A program made the translations under genes and the position numbers. Below are positions 1 through 9,700 of a stretch of 18,608 nt of DNA, in pieces (position 1 is the first letter of the stretch; every line of letters begins with the position of its first letter). The stretch covers positions 1 to 18,608 of the forward strand of contig DTUW01000128.1 of NCBI GenBank assembly GCA_012963895.1, read 5' to 3'. This DNA comes from Campylobacterales bacterium (GTDB lineage: Bacteria; Campylobacterota; Campylobacteria; Campylobacterales; Thiovulaceae). The notes under the pieces were generated by a model. It saw only the letters and a list, made by a program, of their open reading frames with translations, did no database searches and was not told the origin of the DNA.

Positions 1-297
1 CTTGTAATGAGCGAACCTCTATTAAAGGAAGTCTGTTCAGTCCTTCTGTTTGAAGATGACCCAGATGAAAACACAATCAAAGATATGGCAATGGAGGTAG
101 CAAATCAGATAATTGGAAATGCAAAAGTATTGGTGGAATCTGTGAAACAGGAGGAACTACTCCTAAGTATTCCAAAGATTGAAGAGAGCATAAAATTAGA
201 AGATGTGATAGAAGCTAACCAAAATCTACTACTTTTCAAATTCAATAATGACGATTCTATTTGGTTCCTAATGTCAAGAGAAACTAAAAAAGAATAG
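1..297 (+). CDS. CheX/CheC-like chemotaxis-flagellar switch accessory protein, probably 5' partial
   Basis: The visible protein carries an E-V-A-N-Q-I-I-G-N-A-K stretch (residues 30-40 counted from the ATG at 7). This matches the E-x-x-N phosphatase helix of the CheC/CheX/FliY family, whose members dephosphorylate CheY-P at or near the flagellar switch. Only about 96 residues are visible, whereas CheX proteins are usually around 150. The two codons before the ATG are open to the window edge, so this is probably the C-terminal half of a longer protein and the ATG at 7 is probably internal. If the ATG is the true start, this is a short stand-alone CheX-like protein. The stop lies three bases before fliN, which fits translational coupling and a role at the motor switch. 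Family assignment rests on the short helix motif and the neighbouring gene, so function is likely but not proven. Confidence 0.6.
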   Translation, partial: LVMSEPLLKEVCSVLLFEDDPDENTIKDMAMEVANQIIGNAKVLVESVKQEELLLSIPKIEESIKLEDVIEANQNLLLFKFNNDDSIWFLMSRETKKE

Positions 298-300
298 CTT

Positions 301-708
301 ATGGAAGAGTTAGAAGATATTTTAGATAACAAAACTAGTAAGAAAGAAAGCGGTACCGATATAAGTGTATTAGACAAAAATGAGGCAATAAGAAAAAGAA
401 TAGAGGCTATCCTCCAAGAGAAAGCCTCATGGATGAAATATGATGGTTTTTTGGATATGCCTGTAACTTTCACCGCCAACCTCGGAGAGACAACTCTAAC
501 CCTCCGCGAAATTCTCCAACTCCAAAATGGTTCCATTATAGACTTGGAAAAACCGGCTGGTGAATCTGTTGAAGTATATGTAAATAATAGGATTATTGGA
601 CGGGGTGAAGTTATGGTATACGAAAAGAATCTAGCTATTCGTATGAATGAGATATTAGATGCTAATGGAGTTATCTATCATATTTCAAAAGAGAGATTTA
701 GAAAATAG
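301..708 (+). CDS. fliN: Flagellar motor switch protein FliN
   Basis: 135 residues. The C-terminal SpoA domain (about residues 50-130) shows the family pattern: a strand leading to GETTLTLREILQLQNGSIIDL, then a valine-rich V-E-V-Y-V-N-N-R-I-I-G-R-G-E-V segment and a conserved ending with A-I-R-M. FliN forms the bottom of the cytoplasmic C-ring, binds CheY-P and helps dock the export ATPase complex. The N-terminal 45 residues are charged and variable, as in other FliN proteins, and the length is normal for the family. The ATG at 301 starts three bases after the preceding stop, without a strong Shine-Dalgarno sequence, so coupling with the upstream gene is likely. The stop is followed three bases later by fliO. 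Confidence 0.93.
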   Translation: MEELEDILDNKTSKKESGTDISVLDKNEAIRKRIEAILQEKASWMKYDGFLDMPVTFTANLGETTLTLREILQLQNGSIIDLEKPAGESVEVYVNNRIIGRGEVMVYEKNLAIRMNEILDANGVIYHISKERFRK

Positions 709-711
709 ATA

Positions 712-1764
712 ATGTTTCGCCATCTCGTTACCCTCCTAATTCCCACTTTTACACTCTTTGGACTTACTAAAATAGACGATATATCCCTCAATCCCAAAGA
801 GAATGGGTATGATATTGTTATTCACTTCAACCAAAACTATTTGGGTAATATTGCAAAAAAGAGCGGTAACTCTATTCAGAAAGTTGTCCTTCATGGGGCA
901 ATTGCCCCTAGAAGTCTATCTAGGCCTATTCAGCATAGCTCCTTAGTTTCGAAAATTGATATTTTTCCTTTTCAAGATAGAACAGATATAGCTTTAACTC
1001 TTCTAAAACAGGCAGATATTAGCTACTACTATATAGATGATAGAAGGGGGGTAGTAATATCTATTACTGATTTACAAAAAAATTTAGAACCTATTTCACC
1101 AGAGGGAAAATCTTTATTTAGTGGAATTTCTTGGGGATATATCTTGACTATTCTATTTCTTAGTGGAGGGGTTTTGGTTTTATTGAAAATTCGGAAATCT
1201 ATCTATAAAGGTAGAGAACTCTTTACTCAAAACTCACAAGATTTGGATTGGGTTCTGAATCGACACAACCAGCAGAGTCCAACGAAGACCCCTCCTCGAC
1301 AACCTCCATCATTCGACACCATACAACCTCCCAAGTTCGAATTCAAAATTATCAAAGGTTCGAAAAAAGATAGTCGAACCCAAAAACCATCATTTGGAGA
1401 TTTCCTATTTTCAGGTAATAGAAACTCAACACCAGAAGGGAGAGATAGCAATCCCCCTCCTAAACAGCCTTCTAAGGTAAAAACTCTCTTTTTTGAAGAG
1501 ATAGAGATGGGTGATGTCTCTATGATAGAGATTGGCAAAATTCGATACCTTCTACTAAAAGATAGAGAGAGCGGGAATATAGTCCTAATTGACAAGATAA
1601 AACCTAAGAAGAAGAAAAATAAATCTAAGGTTGTCCAAATTGATAAGGAACTTGATATAAAAATTCCTACTCATCTTGATGATGAAAAAGGTCAGAAGAA
1701 AAAAGATGTTGAAGATGAGGAGCTAAAAGACCTTTTCAAAGATGCTGAAAAATTAGATATATGA
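712..1764 (+). CDS. fliO: FliO-like flagellar export protein with large periplasmic N-terminal domain
   Basis: 350 residues. Residues 1-17 form a hydrophobic signal sequence. Residues about 20-125 are a beta-rich periplasmic region reminiscent of an AMIN-type domain. Residues about 135-157 form a transmembrane segment, then comes a long Pro/Lys/Ser-rich linker. Residues about 258-292 (VSMIEIGKIRYLLLKDRESG followed by a V-L-I-D ending) match the FliO cytoplasmic fold that follows the membrane helix. The tail is very rich in Lys, Asp and Glu. FliO helps assemble the FliP/Q/R core of the flagellar type III export gate. Classical enterobacterial FliO is near 120 residues; Helicobacter-type FliO is known to be larger with a periplasmic part. 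Position directly after fliN supports the call. Its stop overlaps the waaF start as ATGA. A run of six G lies at 1046-1051. Confidence 0.72.
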   Translation: MFRHLVTLLIPTFTLFGLTKIDDISLNPKENGYDIVIHFNQNYLGNIAKKSGNSIQKVVLHGAIAPRSLSRPIQHSSLVSKIDIFPFQDRTDIALTLLKQADISYYYIDDRRGVVISITDLQKNLEPISPEGKSLFSGISWGYILTILFLSGGVLVLLKIRKSIYKGRELFTQNSQDLDWVLNRHNQQSPTKTPPRQPPSFDTIQPPKFEFKIIKGSKKDSRTQKPSFGDFLFSGNRNSTPEGRDSNPPPKQPSKVKTLFFEEIEMGDVSMIEIGKIRYLLLKDRESGNIVLIDKIKPKKKKNKSKVVQIDKELDIKIPTHLDDEKGQKKKDVEDEELKDLFKDAEKLDI

Positions 1765-2756
1765 GAATAGTAGTAGAACTTCCAACATGGCTTGGAGATA
1801 GTGTAATGGCTACTCCAACCCTCCAAAACTTGGTAAATATCTATCCCAACTCTGAAATTATCTTAGTCGGTTCAAGGGTGGCGGTTGAGATTACAGCAAA
1901 CTATCCCAATGTAACTGAAACATATATCATCAGTCGCAAAGGTAATAGATTTCTGGAACTATTTTCAATCGCAAAAGAGATATTGAGAAATGGAAAGGTG
2001 GATATATCCATCTCTCTAAGAACCTCTATCTATTCTGGTATATTGCAATATCTCACAAAAGCCACTATCAGAGTGGCTATATCCAAGCTCTCCAATCGTA
2101 TTTTTCTCACAACTCCTATTACTCCTAGAAACTACTCTCACCAAGTCGAGAAGTATCTACAACTACTAAGTTGGAATAGCCACAAAATAGAACCCTATGA
2201 ATTGAAACTCTACTTTCAACCGAAAAAGTTCAACAAACCTACATTGGGGATAAATAGTGGAGCTACCTATGGCAGTGCTAAAAGGTGGTCGCCTAAGAAG
2301 TTTGCAGAAGTAGCTATCAAACTTTCTAAGCAGTTCGATATTGTGCTGTTTGGTGGTCCCGATGAGGTAGAGATAGTTGGAGAGATTGCAGACTATCTGC
2401 AAAAGGAGGGTATTACCAATTTTCAGAATTTAGCAGGAAAAACATCTATACAGGAGTTAGCTGAGTATATAGGAGGATTGAACCTATTCATTACAAACGA
2501 TAGCGGACCAATGCATATTGCAGGGGCTTACAAAATCCCAACAGTAGCTATTTTCGGCTCTACAAACCATAAAGAGACCAACCAGTGGAAAAATAGTAAG
2601 CAGGTCATTATTAGAAAAAATTTGGAATGTTCTCCGTGTATGAAGAGGGAATGTCCGCTCAAACATCATAAATGCATGGAAGATATATCGGTGCAAGATG
2701 TCCTAAATGGGATAGAACTACTCACTAACCTCAATTACGGCAGTTCCAGCTATTAG
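1761..2756 (+). CDS. waaF: ADP-heptose:LPS heptosyltransferase II
   Basis: 331 residues with the glycosyltransferase family 9 (GT-B) pattern. The N-terminus LPTWLGDSVMATPTLQNL places the likely catalytic Asp at residue 13. Around residue 170 comes the SGATYGSAKRWSP loop. The nucleotide-sugar binding motif N-D-S-G-P-M-H-I-A-G-A is followed by P-T-V-A-I-F-G-S-T. The C-terminal Cys cluster C-x-x-C-x4-C-P-x-K-H-H-x-C is typical of WaaF. The enzyme adds the second heptose to the LPS/LOS inner core at the cytoplasmic face of the inner membrane. It overlaps fliO by four bases, so it is translationally coupled to the flagellar genes. Its last 39 bases are shared with the convergent RDD gene. Length is normal for the family. 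Confidence 0.93.
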   Translation: MRIVVELPTWLGDSVMATPTLQNLVNIYPNSEIILVGSRVAVEITANYPNVTETYIISRKGNRFLELFSIAKEILRNGKVDISISLRTSIYSGILQYLTKATIRVAISKLSNRIFLTTPITPRNYSHQVEKYLQLLSWNSHKIEPYELKLYFQPKKFNKPTLGINSGATYGSAKRWSPKKFAEVAIKLSKQFDIVLFGGPDEVEIVGEIADYLQKEGITNFQNLAGKTSIQELAEYIGGLNLFITNDSGPMHIAGAYKIPTVAIFGSTNHKETNQWKNSKQVIIRKNLECSPCMKRECPLKHHKCMEDISVQDVLNGIELLTNLNYGSSSY

Positions 2757-3185
2757 GTCGTGTAAAGCTCGTCTATCTTCTCGAAAAAGTGGAATAAAGA
2801 AGCCTACAAGGCTTACCATCGAAAGAAAATAGCTAACAAATCTGATTGCCAATTTCCAAGTTGGAGGAGTTTCAAAAGTCTTAGCATCTACCACTTTCAA
2901 TCCAAAAGCTTTTTTACCGGGAGTCTGCCCTGTATATTTCCAAAATAGGACGGTAACTATCAGATATACCACCATCTGAAAATTACCAGCTACATGGTTG
3001 GTTTCAGGGTGTTTGAGAGCATCATACCCAAATATCACCCCTGTAAGAATTGTAATAGGTGCGAGTAGTAGAAAATTGTCCATAATCACCGCAAAAACTC
3101 TCGCCCAAAATCTGCCATATTTGATAGGAGGAGTCTCCTCCTTTGGTTTCTGGTCTCTTCTTTTCTTAGCCTCTCTCCACCTCAT
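2718..3185 (-). CDS. RDD family membrane protein
   Basis: 155 residues. A basic, cytoplasmic N-terminal tail (residues 1-25) precedes the RDD domain. Helix 1 carries the family Arg and Asp (R29, D36 in W-A-R-V-F-A-V-I-M-D). Helix 2 lies near residues 70-82 and is followed by G-Q-T-P-G-K-K-A-F-G-L-K-V-V-D. The last hydrophobic stretch lies near 112-134 and is followed by D-R-R-A-L-H-D-L-I-A-G-T, a signature RDD ending. RDD proteins are small inner-membrane proteins; some are linked to ion transport, but most are uncharacterised, so no substrate can be given. The start codon overlaps the upstream stop (ATGA), making it the last gene of the long minus-strand run. Its 3' end runs 39 bases into waaF on the opposite strand. 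Confidence 0.88.
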   Translation of the reverse strand: MRWREAKKRRDQKPKEETPPIKYGRFWARVFAVIMDNFLLLAPITILTGVIFGYDALKHPETNHVAGNFQMVVYLIVTVLFWKYTGQTPGKKAFGLKVVDAKTFETPPTWKLAIRFVSYFLSMVSLVGFFIPLFREDRRALHDLIAGTAVIEVSE

Positions 3186-3712
3186 CGATAGCTATCTTTG
3201 AATTTCACATATCTTTTAGCCGATGCATAGAGTTCAGCCACCTCATCATCGCTCAACTCTCGAACGACCTTAGCAGGTGAGCCAAGTATTAGACTTCTTG
3301 GGGGAAACTTTTTCCCTTTGGTTACCAAAGCACCAGCCCCAACTATCGACTCTTTTCCAATCACTGCACCATCTAGGATAGTGGCACTCATACCTATGAG
3401 ACAACCATCTTCAATAGTGCAACCGTGCAACATTACTTTATGTCCAATAGTTACATCGTTGCCAATAATGGTTGGGTTGCCATCGTCCATCTTTCGCTCT
3501 TTCCCTTTATGGTGAGTGGTATGCACCATCGATAAATCTTGGATATTGGTTCTGTCGCCAATAATAATAGAATGGACATCTCCCCTAATTACTGCCCCAA
3601 ACCAGATAGAGCAGTCTCTCCCCATCGTTACATCTCCAATTACAGAAGCAGTTGGAGCAATCCAGCTATTCTCCCCGATTTTCGGGGAGTAGTTTTGGTA
3701 ATCCATCACCAT
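3182..3712 (-). CDS. Gamma-carbonic anhydrase-like hexapeptide-repeat protein (YrdA/CaiE type)
   Basis: 176 residues of left-handed beta-helix hexapeptide repeats (I-G-D-V-T-M-G-R, V-I-R-G-D-V-H, I-I-G-N-D-V-T-I-G-H and similar) with a C-terminal helix. Candidate metal ligands are H64, H91 and H96; the five-residue spacing of the last pair equals that in the Methanosarcina enzyme Cam. R43, D45, Q58 and D59 also fit Cam positions. The residue after D45 is Val rather than the Cam proton-shuttle Glu, as in YrdA-like homologues, so carbonic anhydrase activity is possible but uncertain. The protein should be a cytoplasmic trimer. The ATG at 3712 has AGGAG at 3720-3724 with seven bases between, and this site overlaps the stop of the giant gene. 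A strong hairpin lies inside the first codons. RDD follows with a four-base overlap. Confidence 0.88.
   Translation of the reverse strand: MVMDYQNYSPKIGENSWIAPTASVIGDVTMGRDCSIWFGAVIRGDVHSIIIGDRTNIQDLSMVHTTHHKGKERKMDDGNPTIIGNDVTIGHKVMLHGCTIEDGCLIGMSATILDGAVIGKESIVGAGALVTKGKKFPPRSLILGSPAKVVRELSDDEVAELYASAKRYVKFKDSYR
3671..3689 (-). repeat. GC-rich perfect hairpin near the 5' end of the gamma-CA gene
   Basis: CTCCCCGA (3671-3678) and TCGGGGAG (3682-3689) form an eight-base perfect stem with a three-base loop, unusually GC-rich for this AT-rich region. In mRNA sense it begins about 23 bases inside the gamma-carbonic-anhydrase-like gene, at codons for S-P-K-I-G-E. It has no T-tract after it, so it is not a standard terminator. 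It may slow translation or mark an mRNA processing or stability boundary after the giant gene, or it may simply be coding coincidence. Confidence 0.55.
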
Positions 3713-3719
3713 TCCATAT

Positions 3720-3724
3720 CTCCT
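3720..3724 (-). promoter_or_regulatory. Ribosome binding site of the gamma-CA-like gene
   Basis: AGGAG on the minus strand, seven bases before the ATG at 3712. It overlaps the TAG stop (3723-3725) of the 2009-residue gene. This fixes the MVMDYQ start, although a second ATG lies two codons later. It also implies ribosome hand-over from the giant gene. Confidence 0.75.
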
Positions 3725-6700
3725 AATTGGTTGTTTGAACTACTGATATATCAATTGAGCTATTTAGTTCGAAGATAGAGAGATTACTATCTCCATCGGT
3801 AGCATTATATTTCAAATAGGTAACTCCATTGAGATTCTGTTTTCGAACCCCTGCCGAAATATAGTATCTATATCCGTCGATAGGTTGGACATTCTCAAAC
3901 TTGTATCCACCATCTTTATCCAATTTCGTTTTTCTAACCACTTTCCACTCTTCACTATCGACATTGTAGAGGATTAGCATAGCTCTAATATCTACCGCTT
4001 CATCTCCTGAATAGGTAATAGTTCCTGAATAGGTGTAAGAGGATTGAGGTAAATCGATATAGAAATTCTCTCTATTTCCAACTCCCCAATTTCCTACATT
4101 CTTCACAATAGATATATCGCTATTCCAAGAGTGGTATTCAACTGTATAGTTGTATTCCAAAGATGGTTTAAGACCTTTGATAATAAATGAACCGTCGTCC
4201 TCAACTATCGCCCCCTCTCTGTTGTAAGGGCTGTATGCCTCTATCCAACCAGCTTCAATATCTCCATCGCCTAAATTTACTTTTCCTGAAAGATATTTCA
4301 ATTCACTATTAGAAGGGAGTGAAATAGTGAAATTGGTATCTCTATCGATAGTGAGAGATATTGAATCTTCATAGCTCCAATTGAAATCTGTCCAATTTGT
4401 ATCGCTTTCTCTCTTCACAAGATAGCCACTATTGTGGTTAGATGGATAGACAACTGGGGTATATGTTCCACCTTCAACTATCAGGGATATTGTTTCAGGG
4501 CTATCTATATTTGCCCCTCCAAAGGAGTTACTATCTCCGTAGAGCTTCACGAAAACAACCTCATCACTATCCAAATTATCTACATGGAAATTTACGAGAT
4601 AACTTTGAGGTAGGGAAATCGTTCCAATATCCAAATCGGAAGAGAGGTCGAAGATAGTTCCAGCTTTTGGAGTAATAAAATCATCTTCCCAAGATTGGCT
4701 ATTTCTAATCAATTGGTAATTGCTACCATCGTAATTTATTACAAAGTAGTTATCACTATCCAATAGCTCAATTCTATAACTCTTAGCAGGTTTAACAGAT
4801 AGCGAAATATTCAAATCTCCATTTTCATCACTTTCCAAATCTTTGAAATAGAAGAGAGAACTATTAGTATCGTAAATCAGCAATAGGAAATATCTATTTT
4901 TGAATTTCTCTCCAAATGAGATAGTAGCCGATAGTTGAGATTCATCAGCAATAGGGAAAGTAAGTGAAACATCACTATTGAGATTGGACATATTGAGAGG
5001 CTCTACATCCGGTTTCCAAGTCCAGTTATAGCTATCTGTCCAATTACAATCCCAGCTATTCGATGAGGTGGAGCAGACTTGGTTTCCATCTTCATCAACT
5101 GCTATCCACTCTACACCGCTTTCAAATTCTTGAATAGCTGGATTGTAAATATACTCTTTTCCATCGATGGCTATCTGAATATAGTATCCATCTTTTGGAG
5201 CGATATTTTCGAATGGCAATATTGTATTGCTACCCTCTTTCACACACTCACCAAAGTAACAACTTACATATTTGTAAGTGGAGCTATTTGGAATGAATAT
5301 CTCTCCCCAATCTACATCTCTATCAACTGATATATTTATCTCATATCTCTCTTGTGTTCCAATCTCTCCTAAGTCGATATTGTAGTTGGAAATATCTTGG
5401 TTGATTTCCAATAGAGTAACTTCATCAGGATAGAAATAGAAACTATCCCCACTCTCTCCTATTTTCCAATTTGTCTCATCAAGCGGAATATATCCACCAT
5501 CTCTAAGGAAGATAGATATATCTTCTCCCCCTTTTGTTTCTCCAATAAGTTTTATGGTGTAGTTTCCATCTTTGACGGCTGGGATATAGTAATTTCCACC
5601 AATTACACTTGATAGATACTCTCTACCCGTTTTGTAATCTTTCAAGACAATATCAAGGTAGTTCCACTCTGTCGAACTTGTGATATGACCAGATATATAG
5701 TGGTCTTGTCTATCTTCAATATCTACAACTATTGAGATATTTCTATCTACATAAATAGGGCTGACATTTGGAATGTATCCATTTTGAGCCTCTATAAATT
5801 CTACCTCATCGGAATAGACCACATTGGTTCTATTCTCATCTACGAAATCTAAATAGAAACTTTGGGAGTAGATTTCATCGCCTATATGGTCGAGTTGGAG
5901 ATAGACTATATATTTTCCATCTCTATTCCCAAGATTTATAGAGATATTTTCATCACTATCAAGAGTTAGCCAATCGATGAAGTCTCCTTTATCTGAAAGG
6001 ATATAGAGAGTTAGGCTATTACTACTGTCATTCAGGGACATATTGTAAGGCATATTTATATTTAGATTTAGGTATCTATCCTCTTTTCCGAAAGTGGTTA
6101 GGTCGAGGTAAATATCATCTTTGGAGCTGGAAATCTCCAAGTAGTCGCTATCTTGAAGAGGGATAACCTTTCCGTTTTCACCTTTACCCTCTTTGAAGTT
6201 ATAAACTATCTCTTTGGTTGAGAAAATACCATCTACATATTCGTAGAGATAGATTTTAAATACCAATTGGCGAGTTGCCATGTCGCTATTTTCAACCGCC
6301 ACATTGAAGCTATATTCAACTCCTGAGGTTGTAGATAAATTGGTATCTGGTGAAATTTCTGAAAATGCAACCTCATCACCTGAAACCCTATCGATTACTG
6401 AAATATATCCATATCTCGAACTATCCAAAATGGAATCTGATGGAAATAGAATTTTTCCAGAGAGGGATAGGATTAGAGAATCTATATTAGAGAAATCTAA
6501 ATCTATCTTCTCTTTTCTCTTTTCACTGGTAAGGGTGATATATCCGGTCTCTTCTGGATTTGGAATCCAATTTCCATTTTTGTAGATATAGCCGACACTA
6601 TCGGCAGGAATAAATTTGGAGTGGTTGAAATCGTAGAATAGCTCTATCTCTCCATCATAAAGATATAGAGAGTAGTTGCCTTCACTAGCTAACTCAATTG

Positions 6701-9700
6701 AATAGTTGTCATCTCCAATTTCGAAAGATGGAAGATATTCACCGGTATCGATATTGATAGGTTGGGCAATAATAGAGGATTTTAGAGATGTAACATCTCC
6801 ATAGATGCTATATAGCTGTTGTTGAATAAATTGGAGTAACTCCTGTAAATCTCCATTTTGATTAGTTTTCTCTTGTAAAACGATAGGTTCAAAAGTGTTA
6901 GGGAGTTCAAAAGTTCCATTGTAATCAATTTCAATATCGCTACTATCTAATAGAATATTGTTGCTACCAAGATAGTAACTCTCTCCATCTTTGGAGATTT
7001 TCAAAATAATATCTTCTCCAACCTCTGCAACAGGTAGAGGGATAGAGTAGTTACCATCGATAATTACACCTTCACCCAACCATCGCCCATCTATTGAATA
7101 GGCTGAAATAGTCGAACCATTGAAATATGAACTATTTTGGAAAGTTCCAGAAATGTAAATATCAGCAGGTATAGAGAGGTCTATATCAAACTCTGAATTT
7201 AGTTGAAGTGGTTTCGGATATGTTCCATCGAAATAGTCAATATCTAAAAATCTCTCTCCATTATAGAAGAGGGTTTCAGTTTCAGATACCACGACAACTC
7301 CATAATTTCCTTGTCGGAAAATATCAATTGAATAGTTTCCTTCTCCATTACTATCCAAATTCACTGAATCGGTAGCCACTATCAAATCGGTATCCATATC
7401 TACTATTTGGATAGTTAGAGAGCTGTTGGCTTCTCCTGAAATAGTTCCGAAAATTCTATATGTAGATTTTTCCAAATCTGATAGTAGAGTAGGAATGTCT
7501 ATATCTAAGACCATATCGCTTTTGGAGTCATCTAAGTTCAAAACCCCAGTGGTTGAAGTATCTATTACCCATCTACCATCAATATTGGTATATTCCACTC
7601 TCTCCAATGGAGTCAATTTTTTTCCATCGAAAAAGAAGACCTCATCACCATCAGGGGTAGATATAGTTATCTCCAATACAACCCCATTGTTAGAACTATT
7701 GCTATCTCTAAACTTATTCAAATAGATAGAGTATTGAGAACTATTGGTATCCAGAATTCCAATAACGGAATTATCAAGAGCATCTAAGATTGAGATTAGG
7801 ATATTTTCATTTTCTCCTAATGTAATAGCCCCTGAAAGCTTCCACCGCTTCAATAGCAGGTTGGCTAAATTGAAGTCCAATTCGATAGTAGTATTTGTTT
7901 CACCCAAATAGAGAGGAGGGATAATAGTATCTTCTCTATATGGAATTAGTGAATCGGAACTATTGTAATCGGATAGAGTATATTGCCAATGGAACATCTC
8001 TCCTAAGGTCTCATCATATTGGAATAGATGGAGAATAGGGATTAGTGGTTGCGGGGTATCGCTTTGGAAAGTAAATGAACTATTACTATCTATATCTATC
8101 CAAGTAGAACCATTAGTTTCAGGGTTGAAAAATTCGATGGATATTCCATTAAATCCTATCTGTTGCATAGAGCTATTACACTCTTGATAGAAAATATTTC
8201 CTAGTTCATCTTTGCAGATAGCTCCTAATTTCAATGTTGGAGGTATAGAGACATTTCCAACAATTTGGAAAAGTTGGATAGTAGATATATCCATGTTTGC
8301 AGTCAAACTATTAGAAGAGATTTGGATAGGTTGGTAGATGTTTGAAGGAGGAATAAAGCCTTTTTCACTTTCAATAAACTCGTTGAGATTTACCAATTTG
8401 AGCGATGAGGTGGCACTATTGTAGAGATAGGCAATCTCTGGATTGCTATCAAGAATTAAGAATAGAGATAGTGATTTCCCCTTCAAATCTGCTCCTAAAA
8501 CTAGGGAGTATCTATCGGTTTTGGAGCTATCCAATTTGGTGGAGTTGAAAAATTCCCCTGTTGAGCTATCTATTGCAGTAATAGTAATATTCTCATCTTT
8601 TCCAATGGTAATAGTTCCCTCTATGGAAACCAATGAATTGAAGTAATCGACCAAATCAATATTGAATTTTCCATCTTCTTGAAGAGATATATATTTAGGG
8701 AATTGTGGAATATCAGAACTATTGACATCTATATCAGAGATAGAGAATAGGGAGAGTTCAGAGGAATTTATATCTTTATATCCGAGATAGTAGCTACTAG
8801 CTTGATAGTTTTGGCTCTCTTCTAAATGGAGGAGGAATATATATTCTCCATCTTTTGGAAGTTTGAAACCAAATCGATTATTCCCTAAATTCTCATTTGG
8901 AAATTTGAGAGTTTCGCCAGTCAAGATATTGAGAGCTTCTAAATCGAAATCTATATCTCCATTAGCCATAATATTTCCAGAGACTGAAATGAGTGAATTT
9001 TCTATATCGGTAATATCGATATTGCCTATATTTTCAGTATCTATATTCACTGAAAGAGGGGAGACATCTGGAAAGAATTGGGCAACTTCACGATTGAAAA
9101 CATATTTCACTCTATTTGCTAGAACAACCTGATTGGTAGCTCCATCTACAAAATATTCTGATGTAATTCCGTTTTGGTCTATCGTTGTGAGTTTGATATA
9201 GAACTCTTTTGTTTCTCCTTCAACCATCTTAGGGAGTTGGATATAGAAGAATCCATCATCTCGAACGATTCCAACATGGGATTGATAATCCAACGAAATT
9301 AGCTCAATTTCCAAAGTGAGATTGCTATCTTTTGGAACTCTAATATTTCCAATGATATATTCAAACGGCTTTTCCTCCACTTCTGGAACAGCCGGAGCGG
9401 TGGATATGGTTGTATTCGGCTCTCCTATTTCTGGGATAGTTGGAGCAGTCGATATGGTCGTATTCGGCTCTCCTATCTCTGGAACGGCCGGGGCGGTAGA
9501 TATGGTCGTATTCGGTTCCCCTACCTCTGGGATAGTTGGAGCAGTCGATATGGTCGTATTCGGCTCTCCTACCTCTGGAATAGTAGGAGCGGTGGATATT
9601 GTAGCATTCGGCTCTTCTACCTCTGGGGTATTAGGTGGTAGGCTTGGAGCTGAAATCACCCCAACACTTGGGATACTTGGAGCGGTCAAATTGGAATCCA

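Noticed and set aside
1046..1051. Six-G run in fliO, and a similar one in ispG at 14553-14558, as phase-variation tracts
   Set aside because: Contingency tracts in Campylobacter and Helicobacter usually have eight or more G/C. Six is within chance, and ispG is essential.
2718..3201. Plus-strand reading frames opposite the RDD and gamma-CA genes (for example 2998-3201 and 3318-3515)
   Set aside because: They lie wholly opposite well-supported minus-strand genes, lack ribosome sites and show no family features.
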